The notes under the pieces are model-generated. The model was not told where the DNA came from. It ran no database searches and saw nothing but the letters and a program-made list of their open reading frames with translations. Position numbers and translations under genes: made by a program. Shown here piece by piece: positions 17,219 through 30,500 of a stretch of 64,000 nt of DNA; within the stretch, counting starts at the first letter, position 1; every line of letters starts with the position of its first letter. The DNA is from Catellatospora sichuanensis (GTDB lineage: Bacteria; Actinomycetota; Actinomycetes; Mycobacteriales; Micromonosporaceae). The stretch spans positions 62,001 to 126,000 of the forward strand of contig NZ_ML660187.1 in assembly GCF_007483665.1 (NCBI RefSeq), given 5' to 3'.

Positions 17219-18075
17219 GGGCGGCCGAAGTGGTGCTCGACCAGCTGCGCCAGGGTCTGGTCGGTCAGCGCCACGTCGCGGTAGACGCTCGCCCGGCCGT
17301 CCGCGCCGACGAACAGCGTGAGCGGCAGCAGGTTCTCGCCGACGGCGGCCTTGAGCCCGCCGGACCGGTCGTACACGCTCGGCAGGCTCACCTTCAGCTC
17401 GTCGGCGAGCCAGGCCGCGGCGTCGCGGCCGTCCTCGGTCACCACACCCAGCACCGGCACCCGGCCGCTGTCGGCCAGCCGCTGGAACGCGGGCAGCTCC
17501 TGGCGGCACGGTGCGCACCAGGACGCCCACAGGTTGATCACCAGCGGCCCGCGCAGCGTGGACAGCCGCACCGCGTCACCGCCGGCCATACACTCCAGGG
17601 TCAGCTCGGGCAGGCTGATCACTCGGGCACGCCCCCTGGGCGTCGGTGCCGAGCTCGTGGACGCCGTGCCGTTCGTCCTCGGTGCCGCGCTGGTCGGCAG
17701 GGTCGCGATCGGGCCGTCGTTGCCGGTGGTCGGCACGACCGCCCCCTGAATCGCCGAGGGCGAGGTGACGGCCGGTCGGGCGCTCGCGGCGTCCGGTGCC
17801 GGTGACCCGGTGACCTCAGGGGTCACCGCCGGGGCGGTGGTCGTGACACCGCCGGTGAACGGCGTGCAGGCCGCGAAAGGCTGCGGCACCGTCCCGTCCG
17901 GCCCGGCCTCGCCGGGCCCGGTGCAAGCGGCCAGCAACGTTGCCGCCACCGCGGCCACCGCAAGCGCACGTTTTCCAGGAAGCCGCCGCTTCATCGGAGC
18001 GGGTGGCGACACTTTCCCGGAAAACGCGGCCCGGCGAAGGCTCCGACGGTGGTCCGGATGGCTGGGAAGGCTCAT
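17215..18075 (-). CDS. TlpA-type thiol-disulfide oxidoreductase lipoprotein
   Basis: An extracytoplasmic thioredoxin-like protein. The C-terminal half has [20 protein letters not shown] with the redox motif CAPC, followed by [13 protein letters not shown] and [11 protein letters not shown]. The N-terminus carries a lipoprotein signal, [13 protein letters not shown], and about 100 Thr/Pro/Ala-rich residues follow before the fold. The ATG at 18075 overlaps the nth stop (ATGA), but the ATG at 17994 ([11 protein letters not shown]) would give a more typical signal peptide, so the start is uncertain. It is likely a reductant for cell-envelope proteins. In M. tuberculosis the same position is held by Rv3673c, a membrane-anchored thioredoxin-like protein. 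Confidence 0.86.
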   Translation of the reverse strand: MSLPSHPDHRRSLRRAAFSGKVSPPAPMKRRLPGKRALAVAAVAATLLAACTGPGEAGPDGTVPQPFAACTPFTGGVTTTAPAVTPEVTGSPAPDAASARPAVTSPSAIQGAVVPTTGNDGPIATLPTSAAPRTNGTASTSSAPTPRGRARVISLPELTLECMAGGDAVRLSTLRGPLVINLWASWCAPCRQELPAFQRLADSGRVPVLGVVTEDGRDAAAWLADELKVSLPSVYDRSGGLKAAVGENLLPLTLFVGADGRASVYRDVALTDQTLAQLVEHHFGRP

Positions 18076-18812
18076 GCGCCGACCCCGGCGAGGGCGGCGA
18101 TCTCCGCGGTGCGCGGGCCCTTGAGCAGCTTGACCGCTTCGGCGGGATCGGTCGGGCCGACGCCGTACGACGGGCACGTGCTCGCCAGGGGGCAGGCGCC
18201 GCAGGCGGGCTTGCGGGCGTGGCAGACCCGGCGACCGTGGAAGATCACCCGGTGCGACAGCATCGTCCAGTCGCGCTTCTCCACCAGGGCCCCGACCGCG
18301 TGCTCGATCTTCACCGGGTCGGTCTCCTCGGTCCACGCCCAGCGGTTGACCAGCCGCTGGAAGTGGGTGTCCACGGTGATGCCGGGGACCCCGAAGGCGT
18401 TGCCGAGGATCACGTTGGCGGTCTTGCGGCCGATGCCGGGCAGCGTCACCAACTGCGGCAGCGTACGCGGCAGTTCGCCGCCGAACCGGTCGACGAGCTG
18501 CTGGCCGAGCCCCATCAGGGAGGCCGCCTTGTTCCGGAAGAAGCCGGTCGGCCGGATCATCTCCTCCAGCTCGACGCGGTCAGCCCCGGCGTAATCGGCG
18601 GCCGTGCGGTACTTCCCGAACAGGGCCGGCGTCGTCATGTTGACCCGCACGTCGGTGCACTGCGCCGACAGGATCGTGGCGACCGCCAGCTCCAGCGGGT
18701 CGGTGAAGTCCAGCTCGCAGTGCGCGTCCGGGTGGATGACCGCGAGTTCGCGCGCCATCCGCCGGACCCGGCGCTTGCGCGCCAGGTCGGTCTCGTCCAT
18801 CACCGATACCAC
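18072..18812 (-). CDS. nth: Endonuclease III
   Basis: A bifunctional DNA glycosylase/AP lyase of base-excision repair that removes oxidised pyrimidines. The helix-hairpin-helix region [13 protein letters not shown] contains the catalytic Lys, and the catalytic Asp is in [12 protein letters not shown] [4Fe-4S] cluster motif, C-x6-C-x2-C-x5-C, stands near the end ([17 protein letters not shown]). At 246 residues it is slightly longer than E. coli Nth (211), mostly from both ends. It heads the nth-tlpA-NUDIX-marP run and overlaps tlpA by ATGA. The start could be the GTG at 18812 or the Met a few codons later. Confidence 0.95.
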   Translation of the reverse strand: MVSVMDETDLARKRRVRRMARELAVIHPDAHCELDFTDPLELAVATILSAQCTDVRVNMTTPALFGKYRTAADYAGADRVELEEMIRPTGFFRNKAASLMGLGQQLVDRFGGELPRTLPQLVTLPGIGRKTANVILGNAFGVPGITVDTHFQRLVNRWAWTEETDPVKIEHAVGALVEKRDWTMLSHRVIFHGRRVCHARKPACGACPLASTCPSYGVGPTDPAEAVKLLKGPRTAEIAALAGVGA

Positions 18813-18822
18813 GGCAGAGAGC

Positions 18823-20076
18823 CTACGTCGCGGGTGCGCTGATCGCCCCGTCCGCGCTCAGCACGGCGCCGTTCTTGCCGAAGTCATCCTTGGTCATCTG
18901 GCTGATCAGCCCGAGCGAGCGCTCCTTGGTGTCGGGCTGCGGGATGCCGTGCGCGCCACTGAAGATCGTGGAGTGGAACTGCCCGGAGACGAAGCTGCCG
19001 TCCGGGTTCAGGGTCACCTTCAGCACGCCGCCCCAGCCCAGCCGACCCTCGCTGCGCAGCTGCCCGCCGCCGGCGAAGTTGCCCAGGCTGTACGCGATGA
19101 GCCGGCCCTTGTAGAACTCCATGCCGCGCACCACGTGCGGGCCGTGCCCGACGATCAGATCGGCGCCGGCGTCGATCACGGCACGGGCGAAGGCGTGCGG
19201 GTTGCCCCGGTTCTCCCCGAGGTAGATCTCGGTGCCCGGCCGGACGTGGCTCTTGTCGGCGCCCTCGGCGCCCATGTGCACCTGCACCACGACCAGGTCG
19301 GCCTGCGCCGCGGCCTTCGCCACGACCTTCTTGGCCGAGGTCAGGTTGAGCAGGCTGTTGTTCCCCGCGTACGAGGAGAAGCCCACCACCGCCACCTTCA
19401 CGCCCTTGACGTCGACGACGGTGATCTGGTTGGTGGCCCCGGTGTGCTTGAGCCCGGCCGCGTCCAGCGCCCGCTGGGTGTTGGTGAACCCGGCCGAGCC
19501 GTAGTCACGGCTGTGGTTGTTGGCCGTGTTGAGGAGGTCGAACCCGGCGTCCACCAGGTGCTTGGCGTAGGACGGCGGCACCCGGAACTGGTGGCAGTTG
19601 ACCGGCTCGCCCGGTTTGGGCTGCGGGCACTTGCCGGTGCCGGTCTCGTCCGTGATCGGCTGCTCCAGGTTGCCCATCACCAGGTCCGCCGGTAGCAACG
19701 GCTTGATCTTGTCGAAGTAGCCCTTGCCGCCGTTCGGCGGGAGATCCTGCGGCGCGTCGCCCATGATGATGTCGCCGGTCGCGGACATACTGATGGCGTT
19801 GGCCGCCGGATCCGCCGTGGGTTCGGCGGAAGGCCCGGTCGTCGGCGCGACGGTGGCGCCCTCGGGCGTGTGCCACTGCGCCGTGACCGCGTCGGCCGGC
19901 GAGGTGAGGGCCGAGAAGCCGAGACCGACGACTGTGACAAGGAGCACGATCGCGCCCGCAGCGGAGACCCCCGGACGCGCGCGAAGCGATCCGAACACCC
20001 GGTCCATGGTGGAACGGGGCGGCGTTTGCGCGGCAGATGCGGGGGTATCGGGGCGGCTCAGGGGGTGTGTGGACAT
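18823..20076 (-). CDS. CapA-family metallophosphatase, membrane-anchored
   Basis: A 417-residue protein with one N-terminal membrane helix ([22 protein letters not shown]), a Thr/Pro-rich spacer and a CapA/PgsA calcineurin-like phosphoesterase domain outside the membrane. The metal-site motifs are [34 protein letters not shown] and [10 protein letters not shown], then SLGNFAGGG. CapA proteins belong to poly-gamma-glutamate synthesis in Bacillus, but no other cap or pgs gene is near, so the substrate here is unknown. It ends 10 bp from the nth start on the same strand and is divergent from crp. Confidence 0.85.
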   Translation of the reverse strand: MSTHPLSRPDTPASAAQTPPRSTMDRVFGSLRARPGVSAAGAIVLLVTVVGLGFSALTSPADAVTAQWHTPEGATVAPTTGPSAEPTADPAANAISMSATGDIIMGDAPQDLPPNGGKGYFDKIKPLLPADLVMGNLEQPITDETGTGKCPQPKPGEPVNCHQFRVPPSYAKHLVDAGFDLLNTANNHSRDYGSAGFTNTQRALDAAGLKHTGATNQITVVDVKGVKVAVVGFSSYAGNNSLLNLTSAKKVVAKAAAQADLVVVQVHMGAEGADKSHVRPGTEIYLGENRGNPHAFARAVIDAGADLIVGHGPHVVRGMEFYKGRLIAYSLGNFAGGGQLRSEGRLGWGGVLKVTLNPDGSFVSGQFHSTIFSGAHGIPQPDTKERSLGLISQMTKDDFGKNGAVLSADGAISAPAT

Positions 20077-20249
20077 CGCCGGGCACTCTACCCGCCCGGT
20101 GCCATGACCGGCACCGGCCGAGGTCGCAGGATTACGGGGGTTGGCGTCCGGTTGCCACCTGCGTGCGCCTAGACTGACCTCGCGCGGCGTACGTGTAGCG
20201 ACGAGTTAATCCACGGTATGCCCACGATCCGCGTCGATGGAGGTAGGCG

Positions 20250-20927
20250 ATGGACGAGGTGCTGGCTCGTAGCGGGATCTTCCAGGGTGTCGACCCGGAG
20301 GCCGCCGAGGCACTTGCTCGTGAGATGGAAACGATCGAGATCCGCAAGGGCGAGATCGTGTTCAACGAGGGTGAGCCAGGGGACAGCCTCTATATCGTAC
20401 TCTCCGGCAAGATCAAGTTGGGCCGACGCGCCGCCGACGGCCGGCAGAACCTCGTCTCCGTGATGGGGCCTTCCGACATGCTCGGCGAGCTGTCCCTGTT
20501 CGACCCCGGCCCGCGCACCGCCACCGCCACCGCGGTGACCGACGTGCGCCTGGCGCGGCTGCGCAAGCAGGCCCTGCGCCCGTGGCTGAACAACCGGCCG
20601 GAGATCGCCGAACAGCTGCTGCGGGTGCTGGCCCGCCGCCTGCGCCGCACCAACGACGCGCTGGCCGACCTCATCTTCACCGACGTGCCCGGTCGCGTCG
20701 CCAAGAACCTGCTGCAGATGGCGGGCCGCTTCGGCACCCGCGACGGCGGCGTGCTCCGGGTGACCCACGACCTCACCCAGGAGGAGCTGGCGCAGCTCGT
20801 CGGCGCCTCGCGCGAGACGGTGAACAAGGCCCTGGCCGACTTCGCCTCGCGCGGCTGGCTGCGCCTCGACGGCAAGAGCGTCATCATCCTGGACCCGGAG
20901 CGCCTGGCCCGACGCGCCCGCGTCTGA
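20250..20927 (+). CDS. crp: Crp/Fnr-family transcription regulator, cAMP receptor type
   Basis: A 225-residue regulator, matching mycobacterial Crp (Rv3676, 224 residues). The cyclic-nucleotide pocket retains Glu80 and Arg89-Thr90 ([14 protein letters not shown]), the residues that hold the cAMP phosphate and ribose in Crp. The long dimer helix follows, and a winged helix at 170-212 ([22 protein letters not shown]) carries the recognition helix SRETVNK. The start is clear: GGAGG is at 20240 and ATG at 20250. No TGTGA-n6-TCACA site was found in its own promoter. A class III cyclase is coded at 27.5-31.1 kb. Confidence 0.93.
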   Translation: MDEVLARSGIFQGVDPEAAEALAREMETIEIRKGEIVFNEGEPGDSLYIVLSGKIKLGRRAADGRQNLVSVMGPSDMLGELSLFDPGPRTATATAVTDVRLARLRKQALRPWLNNRPEIAEQLLRVLARRLRRTNDALADLIFTDVPGRVAKNLLQMAGRFGTRDGGVLRVTHDLTQEELAQLVGASRETVNKALADFASRGWLRLDGKSVIILDPERLARRARV

Positions 20928-21575
20928 CCTTCCGCGCCACCACGCGCCCACCTCCCGCGCCCACCCGGCGCGCGACGGTGGGCGCGACCACGTCCACACC
21001 CATCACCGCACGAACCCTCCCCACCCGCCGCAGGCTCCAGCCGGGTCGGGTCGGGTCGGGTCGGGTCGGGTCGGCCATGATCGCCCGACCTGCCTGGCAC
21101 ATGGGCGAATGCGCGCTCAAGATACGCACACCTGCCGGGCAAGTCGGATGACCTTGTGCGGCGCGGTCCGGCGGTGGCGCGGGCGGGGTCGTCGAGCGCG
21201 GGAAGAGCGGGGCCGGCGACCGGTGAGGTCATACGTTCGGTTGGTATGGGCAGGCCGAGCGACTGATGAGGGTCCGCGTCGTTAGGTGTTGCGACGGGTG
21301 GTCCGTGGAACCCTCTGGATTAGGGTTAAATCCGGACATACCTGTACATATTGGCTGGTCAAAGTGTCGGGAACTTGTCGCTGACATGTCAGCCTCAGTG
21401 GGACTTCGTTGGTCCGAGTGGTCGCGAACCTCGCAAATTGAGCGCGGCTAGACGTGTCCACATTGACCGATCGTGCGGTGACCTTTCGCCTGTGCCTGGG
21501 CGAACTGGACACCTCAGGCGCCGCCCCGATCGGTCGGTCGGATGTCTCCGACGATCGAAAGAGGTCCCTACCACT
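20928..21575. other. 648-bp intergenic region between crp and the chaplin-like gene
   Basis: No convincing gene in either strand. It contains the (CGGGT) tandem repeat at 21042-21074 and, from about 21280 to 21480, a stretch clearly richer in A and T than the rest of the window (for example GGGTTAAATCC and TACATATTGG), which probably holds the promoter and leader of the chaplin-like gene. No known riboswitch fold was recognised. Confidence 0.6.
21042..21074. repeat. (CGGGT) pentanucleotide tandem repeat, 6.6 copies
   Basis: Six perfect CGGGT units followed by CGG. A five-base unit in non-coding DNA can change copy number by slippage. Confidence 0.9.
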
Positions 21576-22718
21576 ATGAACACGTGGGTTCGACGCTCAC
21601 TGAAGGCCGGCGCTCTCACTGCCGGCGCAGTCATGGCCACCGGCACCGCCGCGTACGCCGAGGCCACCGTCATCAGTGCGGGCAACACCGGAGTGCTCAA
21701 CGGCACCCAGGTCTTCGCTCCGATCCAGGCTCCGATCAACCTCTGCGGTGTCGCCGCGAGCGTGGGCGGTGACGCGGTCGCCAGCTGCACCGGCGGCAGC
21801 GCCGCCAAGCTCGACGGTGTGTACGACGCCCGCCTGATCAGCACCAACAACCACGGCATCCTGAACGGCACCCAGGTCTTCGCGCCGATCCAGGCGCCGA
21901 TCAACGTGTGCGGCGTGGCCGCGGGCGTGCTCGGCAACGCCTCGGCATGGTGCGAGGGCGGCGCGAGCGCCGACCTCGACGGCGACCACCACAAGAAGAA
22001 GCACCAGTGCGACAGCCGCTGCGACCACGACGGCGACGACCACGACGGCTACGGCCGTGAGTCGACCGAGTCCGGCGACCTGCTGGGCGGCCTGCCGCTG
22101 GTGGGCGGCCTGACCAACGGCCTGCCGCTGGTCGGCAACCTGGGCGGCAGCGGGCTCCCGCTGGTCGGCAACCTCACCAAGGGCGGCCTGCCGCTCGTCG
22201 GCAGCCTCGGCGACGGCGGCCTGCCCGTGGTCGGCAGCCTGACCAAGGGCGGCCTGCCGGTGGTCGGCGGCCTGCTGGGCGACCAGGGTGTGGCGCGCAA
22301 CGCCGACGCGATCGACATCGACGCGCTGGACGCGGTCGGCACCATGGGCCGGTTCGACACCGAGAGCGACGCCGCCGAGAACAACCGCAGCACCGGCGGC
22401 AACGGCGGCGGCAACGGCACGGCCTGCAACAGCAGCTGCGGCGGGCACGGCGGTGGCCACAACCACCACCCGAAGCCCAAGCCGCGGCCGCGCCCGCAGC
22501 CCTGCCCGGACCACGGTCACGACCACAACCACCACCAGGGCCGCCACCACCAGCACGACGGTGACGTCAAGCTGATCAGTGCCGGCAACCACGGCATCCT
22601 GAACGGCACCCAGGTGTACGCGCCGATCCAGATCCCGATCAACGTCAGCGGCATCGCCGTGGGCGTGCTGGGTGACGCGGCCGCCTGGAGCGTCGGCGGC
22701 GCGTCCGCCAACCAGTAA
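21576..22718 (+). CDS. Secreted chaplin-like protein with three chaplin-type domains, GLPLVG repeats and His-rich linkers
   Basis: 380 residues, ATG at 21576 with GAAAGAGG upstream. The signal peptide is 1-28 (cut near TAAYA-EA). Three similar modules follow the pattern ISAGNxGxLNGTQVxAPI then PIN: residues 32-73 (Cys57, Cys71), 87-128 (Cys112, Cys126) and 333-376, where both cysteines have become Ser358 and Ser372. Between modules 2 and 3 lie a His/Asp/Lys/Cys-rich stretch (138-158), six hydrophobic GLP(L/V)VG repeats (172-232), an acidic part, and a second His-rich segment (290-328) around PKPKPRPRPQPCP. Chaplins are small amyloid-forming surface proteins of aerial hyphae. No sortase signal or C-terminal helix is present. 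The chaplin assignment is by pattern. Confidence 0.7.
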   Translation: MNTWVRRSLKAGALTAGAVMATGTAAYAEATVISAGNTGVLNGTQVFAPIQAPINLCGVAASVGGDAVASCTGGSAAKLDGVYDARLISTNNHGILNGTQVFAPIQAPINVCGVAAGVLGNASAWCEGGASADLDGDHHKKKHQCDSRCDHDGDDHDGYGRESTESGDLLGGLPLVGGLTNGLPLVGNLGGSGLPLVGNLTKGGLPLVGSLGDGGLPVVGSLTKGGLPVVGGLLGDQGVARNADAIDIDALDAVGTMGRFDTESDAAENNRSTGGNGGGNGTACNSSCGGHGGGHNHHPKPKPRPRPQPCPDHGHDHNHHQGRHHQHDGDVKLISAGNHGILNGTQVYAPIQIPINVSGIAVGVLGDAAAWSVGGASANQ

Positions 22719-22877
22719 CCGTCCGGCCTGCCGACGGGCACGGCCCACGATGACTTGAGAAGTCACCCGCGGACCGGAACCGGCGAAACACTGCACCCGC
22801 CTCACCCCGCCGGCAGGCCGGCAACCAGCGCGACTCCCTTTCGCTGACCGAGAAGACCCGCGCTGACCCGCACCACC

Positions 22878-22928
22878 AAGGACGTCCCCCGGACCGGACA
22901 CCATCCAGTCCACCGGGGGACGTCCTTT
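22878..22928 (+). terminator. Terminator of the chaplin-like gene
   Basis: The stem AAGGACGTCCCCCGG pairs with CCGGGGGACGTCCTT, and a smaller GGAC/GTCC pair lies in the loop. CTTTCT follows on the + strand. Confidence 0.7.
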
Positions 22929-22996
22929 CTCGTCCCCCACCAGGTGCTCTGCCCCCTCCGCCCCAGTCCGGATCCCCCGCCCGCCGGACCACCAGG

Positions 22997-23084
22997 CCGC
23001 CCGGCCGCCCGGCCGCCCAGCCGCCCAGCCGCCCAGCCGCCCAGCCGCCCAGCCGCCCAGCCGCCCAGCCGCCCAGCCGCCCAG
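22997..23084. repeat. Minisatellite of eleven 8-bp units (CCGCCCAG)
   Basis: Eleven units without length variation; the first two end in GG, the others in AG. The unit is not a multiple of three, so it is not protein-coding in a stable frame. It runs directly into palindrome family A, sharing the CAG at 23082. Confidence 0.92.
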
Positions 23085-23149
23085 CAAGTTTTGAAGACTC
23101 GCGCCCACAGGAGCTTCCTGTGGGCGCGAGTCTTCAAGAGTTGCGGCAG
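23082..23149. repeat. Palindromic element family A, intergenic copy, likely bidirectional terminator
   Basis: A long stem of about 27 bp (left arm ending in GACTCGCGCCCACAGGA, right arm starting TCCTGTGGGCGCGAGTC) with a 3-base loop. The right arm 23125-23149 matches the arms of the tilS copy at 4431-4501. It lies 18 bp from the accA stop, between convergent genes. Confidence 0.8.
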
Positions 23150-23166
23150 GTGGGGGCCGGGTGGGG

Positions 23167-25184
<2,018 letters not shown>

Positions 25185-25188
<4 letters not shown>

Positions 25189-26462
25189 GACGCCACCTCA
25201 CGCTCTGGCGCGTCGCCCGGTGCCCTGCGGGCCGGCGACGCGCTCACCGATAGGCAGATGCCCAGCACGGTCCGGGTGTCGCGCGGGTCGATCACGCCGT
25301 CGTACGGCTCGGTGGACAGGTCGCCCACCGGCCAGCTGAACCGGAACCCCGGCCCGGCCAGCGCCCAGGATCCGGGTGACGTGCCCAGTACCAGGGTGAT
25401 CCGGTCAGCCTGGGCCAGCGCCCGCAGCAGCAGCGCGGAGCTGTCCGGCTGGGTGTGCCCGACCGGGTTGGCCAGCACCAGCACGGGCACGCCCGCCTTG
25501 CCGGCCAGCCGGGCCAGTTCCACGCCCTTGTCGGCGCTGTCGGGGTCGATCGCCGGGCCGGTCGCCGCCAGCACCGCCACCGGTTGTCCGTGCACCGCGC
25601 CGAACCCGGCCAGCAGCGCGCCGCCCCGCTGCGGGCGGAACTCGTCCAGGTCGGAGCCGTCGAGCACGCGGGCCAGCACCTCGCGCGGATCGGTCACCGC
25701 GGCCGGATCCGCGCTGGCGACGGCGAGCAGCTCCTCCGCCTCGTACCGCGGCGGCTCGACCGCGCCCGCCTGCGGCCCGCGCTGGTAGGTGACCAGCCGG
25801 CGCACCGTCTGGCGCACCATGCGCAGTGCGTCCCGCTCGTCCTCGGCGACCATGTCCATCCGCTCGGCGTCCCCGCGCCCGCGCACCGTGATGGCGTGGT
25901 CGGCCAGGTCCGGTAGCGGGGCGAGCCAGGCGTCGAGCGGGCCGAAGACGGCGCAGAGCACCGGGGCGGCCATCCGCCCGAGCCGCGCGAAGCAGGGGTC
26001 GGGCACGCCGGGGCGGCGCTTTTCCTCCGGTGTCGACTCCAGCAGCAGCACCAGCGGCAGCAGGTGCCGCCCGGCCAGCTCGACGGCGCGGGCGAACTTC
26101 GCCCGACCGGCCTGGGCCGGGCCGCCGACGTACACGGTCGGGTCGTTGGCGATCAGCATGCACTCGATGCCGTCGACCACCCCCAGCGCGGTCACCAGCC
26201 CGGCGCCGACCGGCTCCCCCGCCTCGCGTCCCGCCGTGGCGGCCAGTTCCAGCAGGGCCGTGTCGGAGTCCACGAGCAGCTCGATGCGCTCGCGGGGCAG
26301 CAGCTTGCCACGGGCGTGGTGCCGGGTCACCTCTTTCTCGCCACCGCCGTCACGGGCCTGCCCGTGCGCCTGTTCCAGCGCACGCAGGGCCGCCTGTGCG
26401 GTGCTTCGGTTGTCCAGGAAGGAGGGCGCGCGGGGGTCCAGCGCGGTGTCGAGAGTCGCCAT
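25185..26462 (-). CDS. Acyl-CoA carboxylase beta-like (carboxyltransferase) protein, shortened and lacking active-site loops
   Basis: The start is the ATG at 26462, with AGGAG 13 bases upstream. At 425 residues it is about 100 shorter than usual AccD/PccB subunits (515-540). Family features remain: ARGKLLPRERIELLVD, IANDPTVYVGGP, TDPREVLARVLDGSDLDEF, and VIDPRDTRTVLGICLS. The N-half oxyanion stretch, normally GGGAYVPAMSDE-like followed by GGPPLVKAATGE, is replaced by DAWLAPLPD with the second block missing. The C-half MGGEQAA loop is also cut short. Either the protein is a non-catalytic partner or it has a changed specificity. It is coupled to the alpha gene. Confidence 0.8.
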
Positions 26463-26606
26463 GGTGAACCTGCTCCTCGGTGCTCCACCGCTTGTTGACA
26501 CCAGAGCAACGAGTGGTTCAAGGAGGGCGACACGCGCCCGACGGCGCGTCGTGTCTTACACCTCGGGGCGGGTGAAGCGCGGGCGCAGGTACGGGCGCCT
26601 ATTCGA
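26463..26606. other. Gap with the likely accDA promoter
   Basis: 144 bp between the kinase stop and the beta-like gene start, both on the minus strand. An imperfect GACACG inverted repeat at about 26528-26555 may end the kinase transcript. A promoter for the carboxylase pair is expected here, but no good -35/-10 pair was recognised. Confidence 0.35.
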
Positions 26607-27524
<918 letters not shown>

Positions 27525-27527
27525 GGG

Positions 27528-30500
27528 CTAGACGGTAGCGCCTCGCCCTGACGTCACGGCACCCCATGTCGCCAATGCAACGGCACGCTCGCTCGTCTGC
27601 TGGGTCCCGTCCGCCAGCGCCCGCGCCCGCTCGGCCGCGACCAGCGCTTGTTCGTCCTGCCCGGCCGCGGCGAGGACCCGGGCGTACACCGCGGCGGAGC
27701 GCACCAGGCTGCGCACGTCCACCGCGGGCAGCGACTCGGCCAGCTCGGCGGCGGCCAGTGCGTCGTCGACCCGGTCGGCGGCCAGCAGCGCCTCCGCGTA
27801 CAGGGCAACGCCCTGGCGGCGGGAGTAGAGCATGGACGGCGCGTGCGGCGCGGCCGCGACCGGGGCGAGCAGGCGGATCGCCATCGCGGTGTCGCCCGCG
27901 GCCAGCCGGGCGGCGCCCAGCAGCGCCCGCGGACCGACCCGGGCCGGATCGAGCACACCGTACGGCGACACCATGGTCAGCACGGAGCGGGCGTCCAGCT
28001 CGGCGGCCTCGAAGTCGCCGCGGTCCAGCGCCACGAAGCCGCGGACCGTGCCGGCCATGCCCACCAGCAGCGGGTGGCCGACCTTCTCGCCCTCCTCCAG
28101 CGCCTCGCCGAGCAGGTCCTCGGCGTGGCCGTACTCCCCCAGCCCGCGCGCCACGACGCCTCGGGCGACCAGCGCGAAGCCGCGCCCCCAGACGTCCTTG
28201 GCGGCGGCGAAGTCGCGGTAGGCGCGGCGCGCCTCGCGGTCGGCCTCGCCCAGCTCGCCCAGCTCCGCGGCGGCGAACGCGGCGACCGCGCGCAGCGTGC
28301 CGACCGCCCAGGCCTCCCCGACCCGCTCCCCGAACGGCAGGAACACGTGCGCCAGGCGCAGCGCCTCGGTCAGCCGGCCCGACAGCAGCCGGGCGAACGC
28401 GGAGGTGCCGCGCAGCCAGGCCCGGCCCACCGGGTCCTTGGCCTCGGCGAACAACCTGGCGGCGCGGGCCAGTGCCGCGTCCGCACCGGCGAAGTCGCCG
28501 CGGGTGGTCGTCACCCAGGCCAGGTTCTGCAGCGACCAGGCCTGCGACTTGCGGTCGCCTGCGGTGACCGCGATCTGGTACGCCCCGGCGAACCGGCTGG
28601 ACGCATCGCCCAGCCGCCCGCCCAGGAAGTCGGCCATGCCCAACCGGCGCATCGCCTCGGCGCGCTCGCCGGGCAACTCGGCGTCGGTGGCCGTGGTCAG
28701 CGCCTCCGACCAGAGCCGGTACGCGTGGTGCGGGTCCCCCTGGGCCACCTGTGCCCGGCCCGCCAGCAGCAGCGCCCCGGCCCGGGTGCGCGGCTCGTCG
28801 GTGGCGTCGGCGACCAGCTTCTCGGCGTCGTGCAACGCCTCGGCGATCCGGCCGTACTGCAGCAGCGAGCGGGCGTGCACCAGCCGGTCGGGCAGCGGCA
28901 GGGCACCGGGTGCCAGCCGCGCGGCGCGCTCGCCGTAGCTGACGGCCTCGGCGGGTTCGCCGGACTGCCCCGCTCGGCGCGCGGCCCGGCCCAGGGCGGC
29001 CACGCCGAGCGGCGCGACCTGGCGGGCGGGCACGTCCGGGCGCAGCCGTACGGCGTCGGCCAGGCGGGTGGCGCGTTCGGCGTGCTCGGCCACGAAGGAG
29101 TCGCGCATGGCCTCGTTCACGCCGGTCAGACCCGGCACGGTGCGGCCCGAGGACACCTGCACCGGCGGCTCGCCGGGCGCGGCCCAGCGGGCCAGGAAGG
29201 CGTGCCGGTCGGCGAGGTCGGCCTTGCCGACGCCGCCGTACGCGGCCTCGCGCAGCAGCGGAGTGGCGAAGGCGAAGCCGCCCCGCACCCGGCGCAGCAT
29301 GCGGCGCTGCAGCAGCTCGTCGACGGCCCGATCCAGCTCGACGGCGACCACGGCGGCGGGCCGCCCGTCCCGGCCGGAGCGTCGTTCGCGCAGCGCCTCC
29401 AGCGCGCCGGTCGGCACGGTGTCGCCGACGACGGCCGCGTCGCGCAGCACCGCGCGCGCCTCGGTGGGCAGCGCGTCGATGCGGGCCGCGAGCACCGCGG
29501 CCAGGTCTCGGGAGAGCAGCTGGTTGCCCAGCGAGCCGGGGGTGAGCCGCCACTGCGCCCCGGCCTTGGTCAGCGCGCCGCGCTCCATCAGCAGGGTGGT
29601 CAGTTCCGCCAGGTAGAACGGGTTGCCCTGGGCGGTGGTGAGCAGCCGGTCCTCGTCGGCCTGCGGCAGCCGGCCGCCCTTGAGGTATGCGGTGAGCAGC
29701 CGCGCGGCGTCCGCGCCGCGCAGCGACGGCAGCGTGTTCGCCTCGGCGTCGGCGACCCGGGTCAGCTGCCCGGCCCGGCGCACCAGCTCGGGACGGCCCA
29801 GCAGCAGCACCAGCACCGGTCCGGTCAGCTCCTCCAGCGCGACACCGAGCGCGTCGAGGGTCTCCGGGGTGCCGTCGTGCAGGTCGTCCACGATCACGAC
29901 CAGCGGCGACTCGGTGGCCAGCGCGTCCAGCAGCCGCGCCACGGCGACGGCGAGGGTGGCGGTCTCCCGGCCGGGCTGCTCGGGGTCGTCCCCGGACAGT
30001 CCGTGCCACTGCGCCAGTTCGTTCGGGTCGGCGTAGCCGAGCAGCGACAGCAGCGCGTCGACGTCCACGCTGACCGGCTTGCCGGGCTCGCTGCGCTGGG
30101 TGAGCCGGGTGGTCAGCCGGCGCAGCCGCTCCTCGGCGACCTGCCGGGTGACCGCGGTGGCCGGGTCGGCGGGCAGCCCGATGGCGAGTCTGACCAGGTC
30201 GGACAGCGGCGCGAGCCGGCGGCGCTCGCCGTACGCGGCGCACCGCACGGGCAGCACCCGCGCCTGGGTTCGCGCCGCGAAGCGGCCCGCACTGACCTCG
30301 TACCCGTTGGCGAAGCGTTCCACCTCGGTGGCGAACCGGGTCTTGCCGATGCCCGCCTCGGCGGTGAACACCAGCACCCGCGGCTCGTCGCGGTCCACGA
30401 CCTCGGCCAGGCGACCGGCGACCCGGCCCAGCTCGGGCTCGCGGCCCACGAACGGGCCCTCCTCGCCCAGCCCGGCCCGGCTGCCCCGGGCGTCGTGCAG

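Larger units (their letters stand above)
22719..23166. other. 448-bp intergenic region: terminator, minisatellite and palindrome
   Basis: It lies between the convergent ends of the chaplin-like gene and accA. Apart from the three elements listed separately (22878-22928, 22997-23084 and 23082-23149) no gene is visible. Long frames crossing it are products of the repeat. Confidence 0.7.

Noticed and set aside
20077-20249. Crp autoregulation site upstream of crp
   Set aside because: No TGTGA-n6-TCACA-like palindrome was found in the gap.
21250-21575. Riboswitch (cyclic di-AMP type) before the chaplin-like gene
   Set aside because: The AT-richer leader has no recognisable conserved core of a known class; only an ordinary leader can be supported.
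21576-22718. Sortase-anchored long chaplin
   Set aside because: No LAxTG or LPxTG motif and no C-terminal hydrophobic helix; the protein ends right after the third module.
22997-23084. CRISPR array
   Set aside because: Units of 8 bp follow each other without spacers; it is a minisatellite and no cas gene is near.
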